Part shown: positions 11,620 through 21,071 of the stretch, piece by piece
Numbering within the stretch: position 1 is the stretch's first letter
Layout: each line of letters starts with the position of its first letter
Assembly: GCF_000264995.1 (NCBI RefSeq)
Contig: NW_006767434.1
Coordinates: 590,902 to 654,901, forward strand
Reading direction: 5' to 3'
DNA: 64,000 bases
Origin: Punctularia strigosozonata HHB-11173 SS5
Taxonomy: Eukaryota; Basidiomycota; Agaricomycetes; Corticiales; Punctulariaceae
Translations under genes and position numbers: made by a program
Notes under the pieces: generated by a model
The model's input: the letters and a program-made list of their open reading frames with translations, nothing else
Database searches by the model: none
Told to the model about the DNA's origin: nothing

Positions 11620-12979
11620 TTACGCGATATTCTCCTTCCCCTTGGACTTGCCTTTCGAGTCGTTCGACATCTTCTGGCCCTGGGCGAAAGCTCTTTTAAG
11701 GCACAATAAGTCGAGAGCCGTAACGGCAGCACCGGTGGCGCCAATTCGGGCCCCCTTCATCTCGGTGTCCAACCACGCATCGCGCTGTTCATCGCCCAAG
11801 TCATACAGACACTCGATAGCCTCCTTTCCAGTCCGTGAGCTCGCGACTTTGGAGCTCTGGCACAGGGATGCCGAGACGAACCTGATCTATTACGCCGAGT
11901 TCTTGAAGTACAGGTCGTAGATGAGACAGCGATCTTCTCTGGCTGGAGAGCAACGCGTGTAGTGGATCTACCTCGTCGTTCTGTGTATTCTGCGACGTCT
12001 CCGGCTGCGAAGCTGATGTACTCGGTACGCAGGAGGGTGGACACCCAACGAAATACGGGCGACCTGTGAGGATTGCCGCGGGCGGATGCATGTGATCGTC
12101 CGATGAAGAGGGGCCAACCGTGCGCTGCTCCGATGTGGCCCCATTCAGTAATGTATCATGCTACAGGTGAACTAAAGGAACTCACATGTGTGCCATGAGT
12201 AGCGGGCGGTGGAGGTTTTTGATAGGGCTGAATGTGTTGGTGCATCGACACAGATAAAGGCGAATGCACGCCCGATGCTCGAAAGGCAGATGCGGACGTC
12301 TTCAAGACAAATCAGCCAACGGCGTACGCACTGAAAGTATAGTTACACAACACATACCGTGTTAGATAAGTGCGCAGAATCATTCGTTTCCACAATGTAC
12401 AATTCTTCGATGTCCTCAGAATCGCGCGAGAGGTCAATCAAGTCTTCATCCTGCTCCTCATAGGCCGGCCAGACGATCGCGCCGTTTCCCTGTCGATGAC
12501 TTGGCGGTGAGTGCCACCGGCGGCTCCTCAACTTGGAGGACTGTAGCATTGCTCTAGGCCAATCGGCACGGTGTCGGTTAACGTAACAGTATCGATCGAG
12601 ATACTCCGTGACTGGCCATGCGTTTTCATACTGACGGAAGATTGGATATTTATTACATATCTATAGGCAATGGCGTTGCGTTGAAATGTAATGTCATACC
12701 CCACGCAATAGTTCGACACATTTACCTTCTCGATCACATCGGCAACAGCGACCGGCGCCTGCTCGCACAGCACCTCCCCTGGTTGCAGGCGCTCCTGGAC
12801 AAGTTTGCGCATATCGTACTAGAACGGGAGTGAGCACATGTGCAGGCTGACACAGTCCTGCTCACTGTTACGCGCTCGAACTTGTCGGCAAACGGTGTAC
12901 CTTCACGGCCCATCCTCTTGATCAGGGTATCCTGGGATTTCTTCTTCAACGCCGGTTGGGGAATGAGGTGGGATATCAT
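11620..12979 (-). CDS. Unnamed three-copy family protein, copy B
   Basis: Tandem paralogue of copy A. It begins MISHLIPQPALKKKSQD at 12979 (compare copy A). It continues with MRKLVQERLQPGEVLCEQ and APVAVADVIEKV, the counterpart of QDPxAV in A and C, then CNKYPIFRQYENAWPVTEYL. A short basic and then acidic linker follows (DEDLIDLSRDSEDIEELYIV, again a SUMO-interacting-motif-like pattern). The leucine-rich segment is SLSHLRPVLQELGV, and the C-terminal block is LGDEQRDAWLDTEM...ALDLLCLKRAFAQG. The protein ends KGKSKGKENIA with TAA at 11620-11622. In B the QDP triplet is replaced by QAP. Exon borders are approximate in the middle (11960-12340). Confidence 0.68.
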
Positions 12980-14145
12980 GGCTGGTCGACGGCAGGGTGA
13001 GTGCGGGATGAAAACCGCAAGTGCGGAAGGACGAATATATAATCCGAGTGGAGAACTCGCGGTCGGAGAGAAGTCAAGCCTCATTGCACAAGCTCAAGGT
13101 TTAGGGACCAGCACCCCGCGCCATGCTGCACGTCGTTTGTAAGAGTTGTTGATTGTATTCCACTTGATCCGCCCGCATTGACGGCGATTCACGTAATCCG
13201 GTGGTGGAAGATCGCAGCGTTGCAACGACTGTCTAGATCGACTCTTTGGTGCGTTGACACTGTTTGAGCGAGAGAAAACACTTACGAGGACTGAGATCAG
13301 AGAAATTAGAGAAAGAGAAGGTGAGAACAAAATGATGAGAAAGAGGTTCAGAAATGAATGATTGTTAGGCGATGACAGCGGCGCAGTCCCCAAGATGCGG
13401 CGGGGATAATCAGAGTCACGGAAATTGACTTGTATATGATATAGGTGACCTCACTAATGCGCGGGGATGCGGTACGGGCTGATTCTCGATTCACAATCCC
13501 CGATCATTCTCATAGGAGCGAAGTCCGTTCAACGTATCCTATCGAGTATACGGAGGCAAGCTGTCAAAGTCTGCCTCGGACGGAACCCTAATACCTGATT
13601 TGATCCGCCCGCTTCGGTCACCGTTCGCGAATTTTGGGTCGAGGAAAACATTGTGGCTTTGAGACAATTGACTAGAATCTACTTTATGGTATGGCTAATC
13701 CCGATGATCGAAGGAAATATCATGAAGACAGTAGAGAGGAGACCAGAACGGCGAGGACGGATTGTCGAGGAAGAGAGGTACGCGAACGGACGAGGGAGGC
13801 AATTAGGCGATGGCGGCGGTGAAGGGAGCGTGGGGTCCCCAAAAGGGGATGGTGAACGAGTCGCGGAATTGTAGTGCAATATGGTACACGGGGGAGAAGA
13901 GGCCGGACTGCGGGGTGACGTCGTGAATGTGCCGGAACCGTGATAAGGAGGAACACCTGTTGGAACTCAAGGAAGCAGGAAAAGGAGCGACGATGGCGAG
14001 GCGCCGAGGAAAGACAGCGAAAGCGGGCTATACAAAGAGCCACCAATATCCGCGATACAACAATAGTCCATCCGAGTGACGTTAAGCCATGAAGGTTGAC
14101 GAATCTATACCTGGCGTCGAAACCAGGCTAAAATTGATCCAGAGA
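12980..14145. other. Spacer with one protein-like minus-strand tail of unknown origin
   Basis: No complete gene was found. On the minus strand between about 13950 and 13810 one register reads HIHDVTPQSGLFSPVYHIAL and then RDSFTIPFWGPHAPFTAAIA before a stop; it is rich in aromatic residues and looks like a protein C-terminus. No upstream exons could be attached, because the next gene upstream (CAAX protein) already has its own stop at 14146. It may be a gene relic or an alternative last exon. Confidence 0.25.
13034..13042 (-). promoter_or_regulatory. Possible TATA box for family copy B
   Basis: AT-rich ATATATAAT on the plus strand reads as ATTATATAT on the minus strand, about 55-60 nt upstream of the copy B start codon at 12979. 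It is the only TATA-like element close by; support is positional only. Confidence 0.3.
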
Positions 14146-16433
14146 TCACATCACAACGCATTTGCAACAGCCGCCGCCGTGTTCGGGCTCCTCCAATTGC
14201 AATTGCGCCGGCTGTCTCCGTTTTTCGTCCATCTGCTGTTGCGGCTGTATACCAGCCCCTGGAATTGGCGTCCCGTGCCCGTCCCTGCTATAATGCGAGA
14301 AGGGGGCTGGCGATGCCGTCCGTGGACTAGGTGTACCATTGAACCGGATCGGGGTCTGCTGGTCGAGGTGTAGAGGATCGGGTCTAAGTCGTTGCTTGCC
14401 GGCAGGTGGCTCTTCCCCAGTTGGCGGGGGATCGATATCGGGGTGTGTTTGGTCGTCCAGGCGAGGCATTTGGCCAAACTCGTCCATGTTCCCTGACAGA
14501 CCATCGGTCCGTGGGGGGCGGTATTTCGAATAGTCATACCCGAATGTTCCAGGCGCCTGCGGTCGTATGTGTCAGTCAACCCATCATGAACAATATTGAA
14601 TGTGTTACGGGGCTCGAAGGGTTTTGCATGTAACGACGACTCACCGGTTCATACTCGTAGCTGGCCCTCTTCTGAACAACCTTCGGGCTCCCATCGGCCT
14701 CTTCGTACTGCTCCTCCAAGCCCTTCTTCTTCGCCACGGCGGGCAGTACGACGTCGTCCCAGTTTCCATTCGCCACCTTCGGCTGCGTCCACTTCGGAAT
14801 GGCGTCCGCGAGGCTGGTCTCCCCGTCCAACGAGTCCTCCACATCGGGATAAGAACCGATCGACCGACGGTTATCTTCATTGAGCGATGACTGCGGGACG
14901 CGGCGTTGAGCGACGGTCTTCGGTTTCTTCCCAGAGGCGTTCGGCGAGCTCTTGGCAGAAGCAGGTGATACGCGGCGCTTGGAAGCTGGTGTAGTAGGCG
15001 GGGTTTGCAGAAGGCGCTGTTGTGAACGCGAGCGTTGCTGCGGCGCCGGAGCATTTGGTGAGCGACTGGAGGAGGGTGACGCCTTGGAGGTTGACGCAAA
15101 TGGGGGCTCAGAGCGGGCACGGGAGCTCTGGGCGGCAGGTGCAGTGGTCGTGCGGCCAACCTTAGGGCGGTGGTTAGTGGGCGTCACACTACGCGCTCCA
15201 GCCCTCGGCGTCTCCGCTCTCAGCTGCTCCTTCCCTATCCTGGTAGTATCGTCCTCGGAGGGAAGGTCCATCTCCACGTCTTGTTCCCCCTCGCCCTCCG
15301 TGTCCCTCTCCGCGTCCGTCAGCGGCCGCTCGTCCAACACCCTCGCCAAGTCTTCCTCTGCCTGCTCGTCGAGGTAGAAACTCTCCCTGGCACCGAGGCT
15401 ATCCGCCCTCCTCCTGGACCCCACCACCGACCTGACATCCGCGCGGGAAGTGGCGCGGCTGCCAGGACCGCTCGGCCCGAACTGCTTGCTCCGGAGCGAG
15501 TGCCCATGTTGCGCAATCTCGAGCATCTCCTTCCTCTTCCCGACGCGCAGCTCACCCACGCCTCCATTACGAGACGTGTCCCCGCGATACCAATGCTCGA
15601 AGGGCCGCTCCTCCGACTCGTTAGACATACGACCCAGAGGCGTGCCGTCCTCATCGTACGCCTGCGGAGACGGCGTGTACGACGTATTGTAGTCATACTT
15701 AGATCGAAATGAGGAGCCGACGGAGTCCGCGGGGAAAGGCGCCTGCTCATTGATGATGCGCGAGTTCTGGTGACGGAGGGGTACGGAGATCATCTGCGGT
15801 GAGGGTTTGGCGTCGGCGTGGGTCTCTTGAACGGCCCATAGGTCGTCCTTGTTCGCGGAATACCCGTTCGCGTGAGGGTAGCTGCCAGGGGAGCCCGCGG
15901 CGTTCGTCGCATTATGGCTGGTCACGCTGTTCGTGCGCGCGCGAGCGACCGGTATGCGGCTGGGCTTGATATAGTCCGCGTTGCGGTCGACCATAGGGGA
16001 GTTTGAACGTGAGCCGCTCCCAGCGTCGGGAGACCACGGCTGGGAGTATGTACGGCTGCGCTTAGCACGCGACGGTGTCGACGCTGTTCCGACGGCGGCG
16101 CCAGGGGCCCTAGGTGATCGGGAACTAGTTGCGGACGTGTAAGACTCGTCTTGAGCGCTCCTGTAGGTATTTGCGGTGGCGGCCGATGCTGCGGTGGTCG
16201 GGCGGTGGGCGGTCCTGAGATTGTATGCATCCTCGTCGCTCATAGAGGTGTTCGATATCCGCTTGGACAATATGCGGCTCTCGTTCTCCAGTCCTTTGTA
16301 AAGTATAATCAGCATCTTATTTATGCCGTTGACGAATGCGACGAGCGGGACGCAACATACTCTTCCGGAGACTGGGGACGATGCTCTCGTCCCATGAGGG
16401 CAGCGCCGATTGTGCGGTCGCTGTCAGCGCCAT
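14146..16433 (-). CDS. Low-complexity protein with C-terminal CAAX box
   Basis: Three exons (16433-16361, 16293-14645, 14556-14146) close exactly to 710 codons plus stop. It starts MALTATAQSALPSWDESIVP; a conserved-looking segment RLENESRILSKRIS follows over the first intron. The rest is Ser/Pro/Arg-rich and probably disordered, with an acidic patch EGEGEQDVEMDLPSEDDTTR and a Lys/Arg-rich stretch. The last residues are GGCCKCVVM: a CAAX box (C-V-V-M, Met favours farnesylation) preceded by two more cysteines that could be palmitoylated. I infer a peripheral membrane protein, probably at the plasma membrane, as in Ras or Rho-like tails, but with no recognisable GTPase or other folded domain. 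Function is unknown. Confidence 0.82.
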
Positions 16434-16819
16434 TGTTGTCGTCGTCAGTCCTGAAGGATTCTAGAGGTAATGTCAGAGAGAAAGAAAGGGGAGGTAATAA
16501 TGGGAGTTGTTCGATGTCGCGCGCGGCGAGCATCAACCGCCCGAGGACGCCTCTGACGGCGACGGAGGAAAGCGAGTAAGGTAGGGCGTGGGAATACGTC
16601 ACGGGCCTGCGATCGGCGCCGCTCCGAATGCGTCAGGCCTCCCGCTCAAAGCACACCACTACATCACGTCCTGAGTCAGGTACTGCCTGAACAGCGCCGC
16701 GAGGCGATCGAGAATGCAAGAATTGAAGGATCCGAGCAACCCGAAACCTAGGATATCTTACGGGGATAGAACATTGACCATCAAGATACGGCTGCAGGCA
16801 AGCACAGGACACGTTAAGG
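16434..16819. other. Spacer upstream of CAAX-protein gene
   Basis: 386 bp between two minus-strand genes; presumably the promoter of the CAAX protein and terminator of the epoxide-hydrolase-like gene. Nothing else seen. Confidence 0.3.
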
Positions 16820-18577
16820 CTACATTTCATCACGGACCGCGGCACTCGTACGCGCTGCGCCGAATGACTGGTCTAGCCACGTCTTGATGAGTTTATTAAT
16901 CTCGTGTGGATGCTCCAGATGCGGCCAGTGCGCGCCGGGTACAAACTAGGAAGGAGTCCATCAGCAAGTCATGTCCACCGACTTCGTAGTCTGATGATGG
17001 TATTCTCACCTGTGTATGGAGATTCGGCACGTACTTCTTCGATTGCATGAAGAACTCTGCAATCCTCCAGTTGGCCACCGGATCCTGTTGTATCAAGCTT
17101 TGAGCGATTCAAATACGCGAAGTCCTGGAGTGTGTACTTGCATTAGTGGGTAATACCGACAACGCGAGCTGCGGGACAGTAAAGTTCCCTTGCTCCTGGG
17201 CGAGCTCCCATGAGCCACGGCGGTTCTATACAGGTTTCATTAAGCGCGGATGTGTGACCAAAGAAGAGCTCACTCCGTGAGTGTAAAACTGTAGAGCTGA
17301 CCGCAATTCACAGGATGAGCGTATTTCAGGGTTGTCATGGCGAACGCGACATACTGTGTGCGAAGCCTTGAATCTGATATTGTTCGACAACATACTCCTC
17401 CTCCGCTTCGGAAAAGAAGGGTATCGATGGTATCTACCAGATGAGACAGCTACCAGTCAACACTACGTCCTCTTGAGTACCCCTAGTAGTGTCTCACTTC
17501 GAGGCCATTCCAAGATCCCATGAAAGTTGCCACATCCCGTAGAAACATCTTCGGAACAGCGCACTTCGCCGTGCGGAAAGCCGCCGTGAGCGTTCTCCTG
17601 ACGTTTGTTCCTAGTTCCTCCGCCGCTTGGTGCGTATTGTCCGCGAAGAATGTTTGGTAAGAGATGGATGTAATGAATGGTAGGAGGAAGGTCCTGATGC
17701 GGTGCATGAGACGAGCGCCAAAGGTAGACGGCGAGAACGGGTGATCGTAGTTGATATACTGTAGAATGTTCGTACCGGTTAACGCCTGATCCGCGCACAG
17801 CGTATATGCATGGAGAAAATGCCGAGACATACCGGTAATGCGATGCCGATGACGGAGTCGAAGATGTCCGGTCTCATTCTCGCTGCCTCGTAACATATTT
17901 GCGAGCCCCAATCGTGCCTTTGTGCGTACATCAGAGTTATCCCAGAAGACCAGTAACTGATGAGCGTGCATACCCAAGACAGACTACGTCTCCTGGCGGC
18001 ACGCCTGCTGTCCCCAACACGCATACCAAATCACCAACCATATCACCCATGGTGCCGCTACTCTCAACGTCGCCTGGATGAGTCGAGGCTCCGAATCCTC
18101 TCAGGTCAGGTACGATCAACCTATAATCACGCTACCCTGCCAGCGGTTAGTATCTAGACTCTGCAGACTGCAAAGCATGCACGCGACACACCTCGAACTC
18201 TTGTATTTGCTGTGACTACGTACTCCAGAGACTCGGCCATCCATGCACCATAAGAATGGTACGCTTCGCTCGGGGATTCACATCGACGTAGTCTTTGCCA
18301 GCTCGATCCTTAGCCAGCGTGAACGTGACCGCTAGTGCATTGAAGTCAACCTACGGAGCTGAATGACCACGTTCTCGCCGCGAGCCCGGTTCAGTGCGTT
18401 ACACTCTGCGGTGCTCTTGGGGTACAATCTTGGGTCGAACGAAGATGGCCTCACGTTGACATTCGAGTGGGTTGCAAAGTCTGACGAGACGCAAAGCACC
18501 GAAGTCAAAATGATTGTACCGAGCAGAAGGGCGCGATGTAGCAGCATCTGTATCATCGACTTGGTGCTGCAGACCAA
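16820..18577 (-). CDS. Epoxide-hydrolase-like alpha/beta hydrolase
   Basis: Alpha/beta hydrolase of the epoxide hydrolase type, which opens epoxides to diols with an Asp nucleophile. The start has a hydrophobic N-terminal segment (MIQMLLHRALLLGTIILTSV), a likely signal peptide or ER anchor. Then come MVHGWPSLWSTW (oxyanion HGxP), LIVPDLRGFGAST, and the nucleophile elbow VCLG/HDWGSQI, joined over an intron, with Asp as nucleophile. A cap region follows, then LPTN/DPVANWR and the catalytic His in FVPGAHWPHLEHPHEI. It ends VRDEM, stop at 16820-16822. The intron inside PTN/DPV (17085-17141, 57 nt) starts with GCAAGT, a GC-AG intron. Divergent from the lipase at 18840. Substrate unknown; a haloalkane dehalogenase or another hydrolase is possible but less likely. 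Confidence 0.85.
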
Positions 18578-18839
18578 GTCATACCGATGGACTCGGACGA
18601 CGTTCGCGAGAGAGTCCGGCTATCGGTCGTCCGGTCCTACCCGGTCGGTCAGTTCCGCAAACTTCTCACGACCATCCCTTGTCTCCGACTCACGGGTCAT
18701 CCTGTTTATGACGGAAGAACTCGCTGTTTTCAGAGAACCGATGAAGGAAAATTAGCCGATGGCAGCTGCCAGCGGCGGAGATATAAAAGAGACCTAGGGC
18801 GACATAGGACAATGAGTCCGCTGCCCATCCCGTGGAGAC
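18578..18839. promoter_or_regulatory. Divergent promoter, epoxide hydrolase-like gene and lipase
   Basis: The 262 bp between the two start codons must hold both promoters. The lipase side has a clear TATA box at 18782-18788. Co-regulation is an inference from layout only. Confidence 0.5.
18782..18788 (+). promoter_or_regulatory. TATA box of the lipase gene
   Basis: TATAAAA in the context GAGATATAAAAGAGACC, 52-58 nt upstream of the ATG at 18840. Confidence 0.6.
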
Positions 18840-20227
18840 ATGGCGCGCTCTCTTGTCGGATTGCTGGTAGCGGCGTCTTGTGCTGTTCTGTCTGCGTCGG
18901 GCGCTGCGACTCCGTACGTGCTCAGTAAGCGGGCTATATCGCAGGGTATGTGGGTGCAGTTTGTAAAGTGTAAAGAGGTGACGATGACCTCTGCTTCGCT
19001 CCTACAGACGTCTATGACGATCTCCTGTGGTACTGGCAGTACGCTGATTCGACGGCGATCAGCAACTGCGCGAAGCCGAACGGAAACGTGTTAATCACGG
19101 AGGTATGTGCAGATCATACCATGCCTTGATTGCTGTACGAATAACTCCTCAGTTTGTGAGCAACCCGCTCATCGATTCGGAAGGCTTCATCGCACGGGAT
19201 GACAACCGGAAAGAGATCGTCATCTCCTTCCGCGGATCGTACGTCCATCTTCGCCATTTCTTCTGAAGTGATCTGACGTTGAAAATGCCAGAACCACTAT
19301 TCAGAACTATATCTCGGATGTAGAGCTCGTTCTCATTCCTTACGACATCGCCAACGTCACCGCCCCATGTAAGTTCCGGGCTTTCTGCCTGAAAATGCAC
19401 GTGTTGCACGAACTCAACCATGCCTCACAGTCGGCACACTCGTTCACACTGGATTCTTGACGGCGTGAGTGATCAAGCCGTTATGGCGCGTGCTCGACCA
19501 AATGATCGGATGCACGACAGCTACAAAGCGGTTGCGACCGAGCTATTGGCAAATGTTACCGCAGTCGCTACAGAGTACCCGGACTACGCCATCGTACCAC
19601 TTGGTCACTCGCTTGGAGGGGCAATTGCTTCAATCGCCGCGGTCTCTCTCAAAGCTAGTTTTCCCGACCGGTCCGTGGCATCACAGAGTCCTATCCCCTG
19701 ATATGTCATCATAACCTCTATCTCTTCCAGCCCGATGCGGCTCTATACGTACGGTCAACCGCGCACTGGAAACGCCGTCTACGCGACATGGGTCAACGAC
19801 AACTTTGCAGACAACTCGTTCAGAGGTACGCGAAGAAGTTACGATCAGTGAACGGACCATTGATCAACTCCTGCGCTACTGCAAGTTGTGCACAGAGACG
19901 ATTGGTGAGTCGTTGGCGATGCTAAGACCATGTTCTTCTATCTCATGCCAATCTCAGTGTACCCCAACTGATAGTCGAAGCTATTGGCTACCAACACCAC
20001 GGGACTGAATACTGGCAACTCACGGATCCGTCATCACCCGGCAATTTCGTGCACTGCGCTGCCGGTGGAGAAGATCCGACATGTCAAGACTCCGTTCCTC
20101 TGACGTCGTTGAATTGTACGGACCACGTCACGGTTAGTCATCGTATTTATTGCGTTTACAGGGTAGCTGACACAGGGCGTTGACTCAGTATATGGGGATT
20201 CCTACTGACACACCGTTTTGCACTTGA
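18840..20227 (+). CDS. Secreted class 3 lipase
   Basis: Secreted triacylglycerol lipase/feruloyl-esterase type of the class 3 fold. Signal peptide MARSLVGLLVAASCAVLSAS with cleavage near SGA-AT. Exons then give ELLWYWQYADSTAISNC-like N-terminal blocks (seen here as DLLWYWQYADSTAISNC), KEIVISFRGS (the conserved FRGT-like oxyanion strand), VGTLVHTGFL, and the nucleophile elbow IVPLGHSLGGAIAS (G-H-S-L-G) at about 19600. Next are LYTYGQPRTGNAVYA, and FFYLMPISVYP followed by IEAIGYQHHGTEYW, which supplies the catalytic His region. The last exon gives YMGIPTDTPFC, with TGA at 20225-20227. About seven short introns. Several exon borders between 19080 and 19960 are approximate. The gene appears intact and probably acts on extracellular lipids or wall esters. 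Confidence 0.85.
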
Positions 20228-20434
20228 AGGCGGTGCGAATCGGGTGTTCATGGACGCTTTGACGAACAGAAACTGATTCCGTGTGCACTATACCTTGAGT
20301 GAACGTACGAATTATTATCATGGCTCTGAGAATACTATGACGATGTCGACGAAACACAAAAATCAAGAGTAGCTTTGGCGGAAATACGTGAGAAATCTGC
20401 TTAGTCACACATAATTTTGGGTCCTTTTGTGGGA

Positions 20435-20632
20435 ATTATGCATAGTTATCCTCCATATATAGTTATTTATTCCCACATCTGCTCTCTGGAACTGCATAAA
20501 TTTAGCCTGACTGCTATGCCATTATGCGTTTATGCAGTATCTCCCTAGCTCCCCGCAAACCACGGTGGTTCCGAGCCCAAACCCTATGCATCATGAGAAT
20601 TATGCATTATGTGGCTATGCATTATGAGGTGT
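20435..20632. repeat. Cluster of palindromic ATGCAT / GCATAA motifs
   Basis: At least eight close variants occur in about 200 bp: AATTATGCATAG, CTGCATAAAT, CATTATGCG, TTATGCAG, CTATGCATCATG, AATTATGCATTATG, GCTATGCATTATG. ATGCAT is its own reverse complement. It may be a degenerate MITE end, a transcription-factor cluster or simply a decayed tandem array; no terminal repeat with target duplication could be fixed. Confidence 0.4.
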
Positions 20633-20928
20633 TCGACTGTAAGTAGTCATGTGTTTGTCGCCAATGTCGAGTCCCACACGGGCATCTTTTGCCTCCTGAG
20701 TCACTGCAGCAACAACGATGTACACTTTGCACCTCCTCGCGATTACAAGAAACGAGGGAAAGCTATATGCTTTGGAACAATCGCGCGAGATCTCAATGAC
20801 TCGCCACGTAGAGTTCCAAAGGCGATTCCCTCGCCTTCAGTATCGAAGTCATTTCACGCCAAGGCATTTACATCACGGGTATACTGCTTGCTTGACTCGC
20901 AGTGTGCTCTTTATATGTGCGGTGCCGG

Positions 20929-20935
20929 TATAAAT
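20929..20935 (+). promoter_or_regulatory. TATA box of DUF4246 copy 1
   Basis: TATAAAT in GCCGGTATAAATACCCC, about 137 nt upstream of the ATG at 21072. Confidence 0.55.
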
Positions 20936-21071
20936 ACCCCGTACCAGTTGACCTGCTTCCACAACTGCGTCTAGGTCCCTAACAGCAATCACCAGCAAGC
21001 AAGGTCATTTAACCGATACGACGCTCGCGAATATCGTTGGATTATAACAACCACCCTGCCAATATCTTCCG

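Larger units (their letters stand above)
20228..21071. other. Spacer with clustered ATGCAT motifs and a promoter
   Basis: The first part (about 20415-20635) holds many copies of a short AT-rich motif related to TTATGCAT / TATGCATTATG in both orientations. The second part carries the TATA box of the downstream DUF4246 gene. No gene found. Confidence 0.45.
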
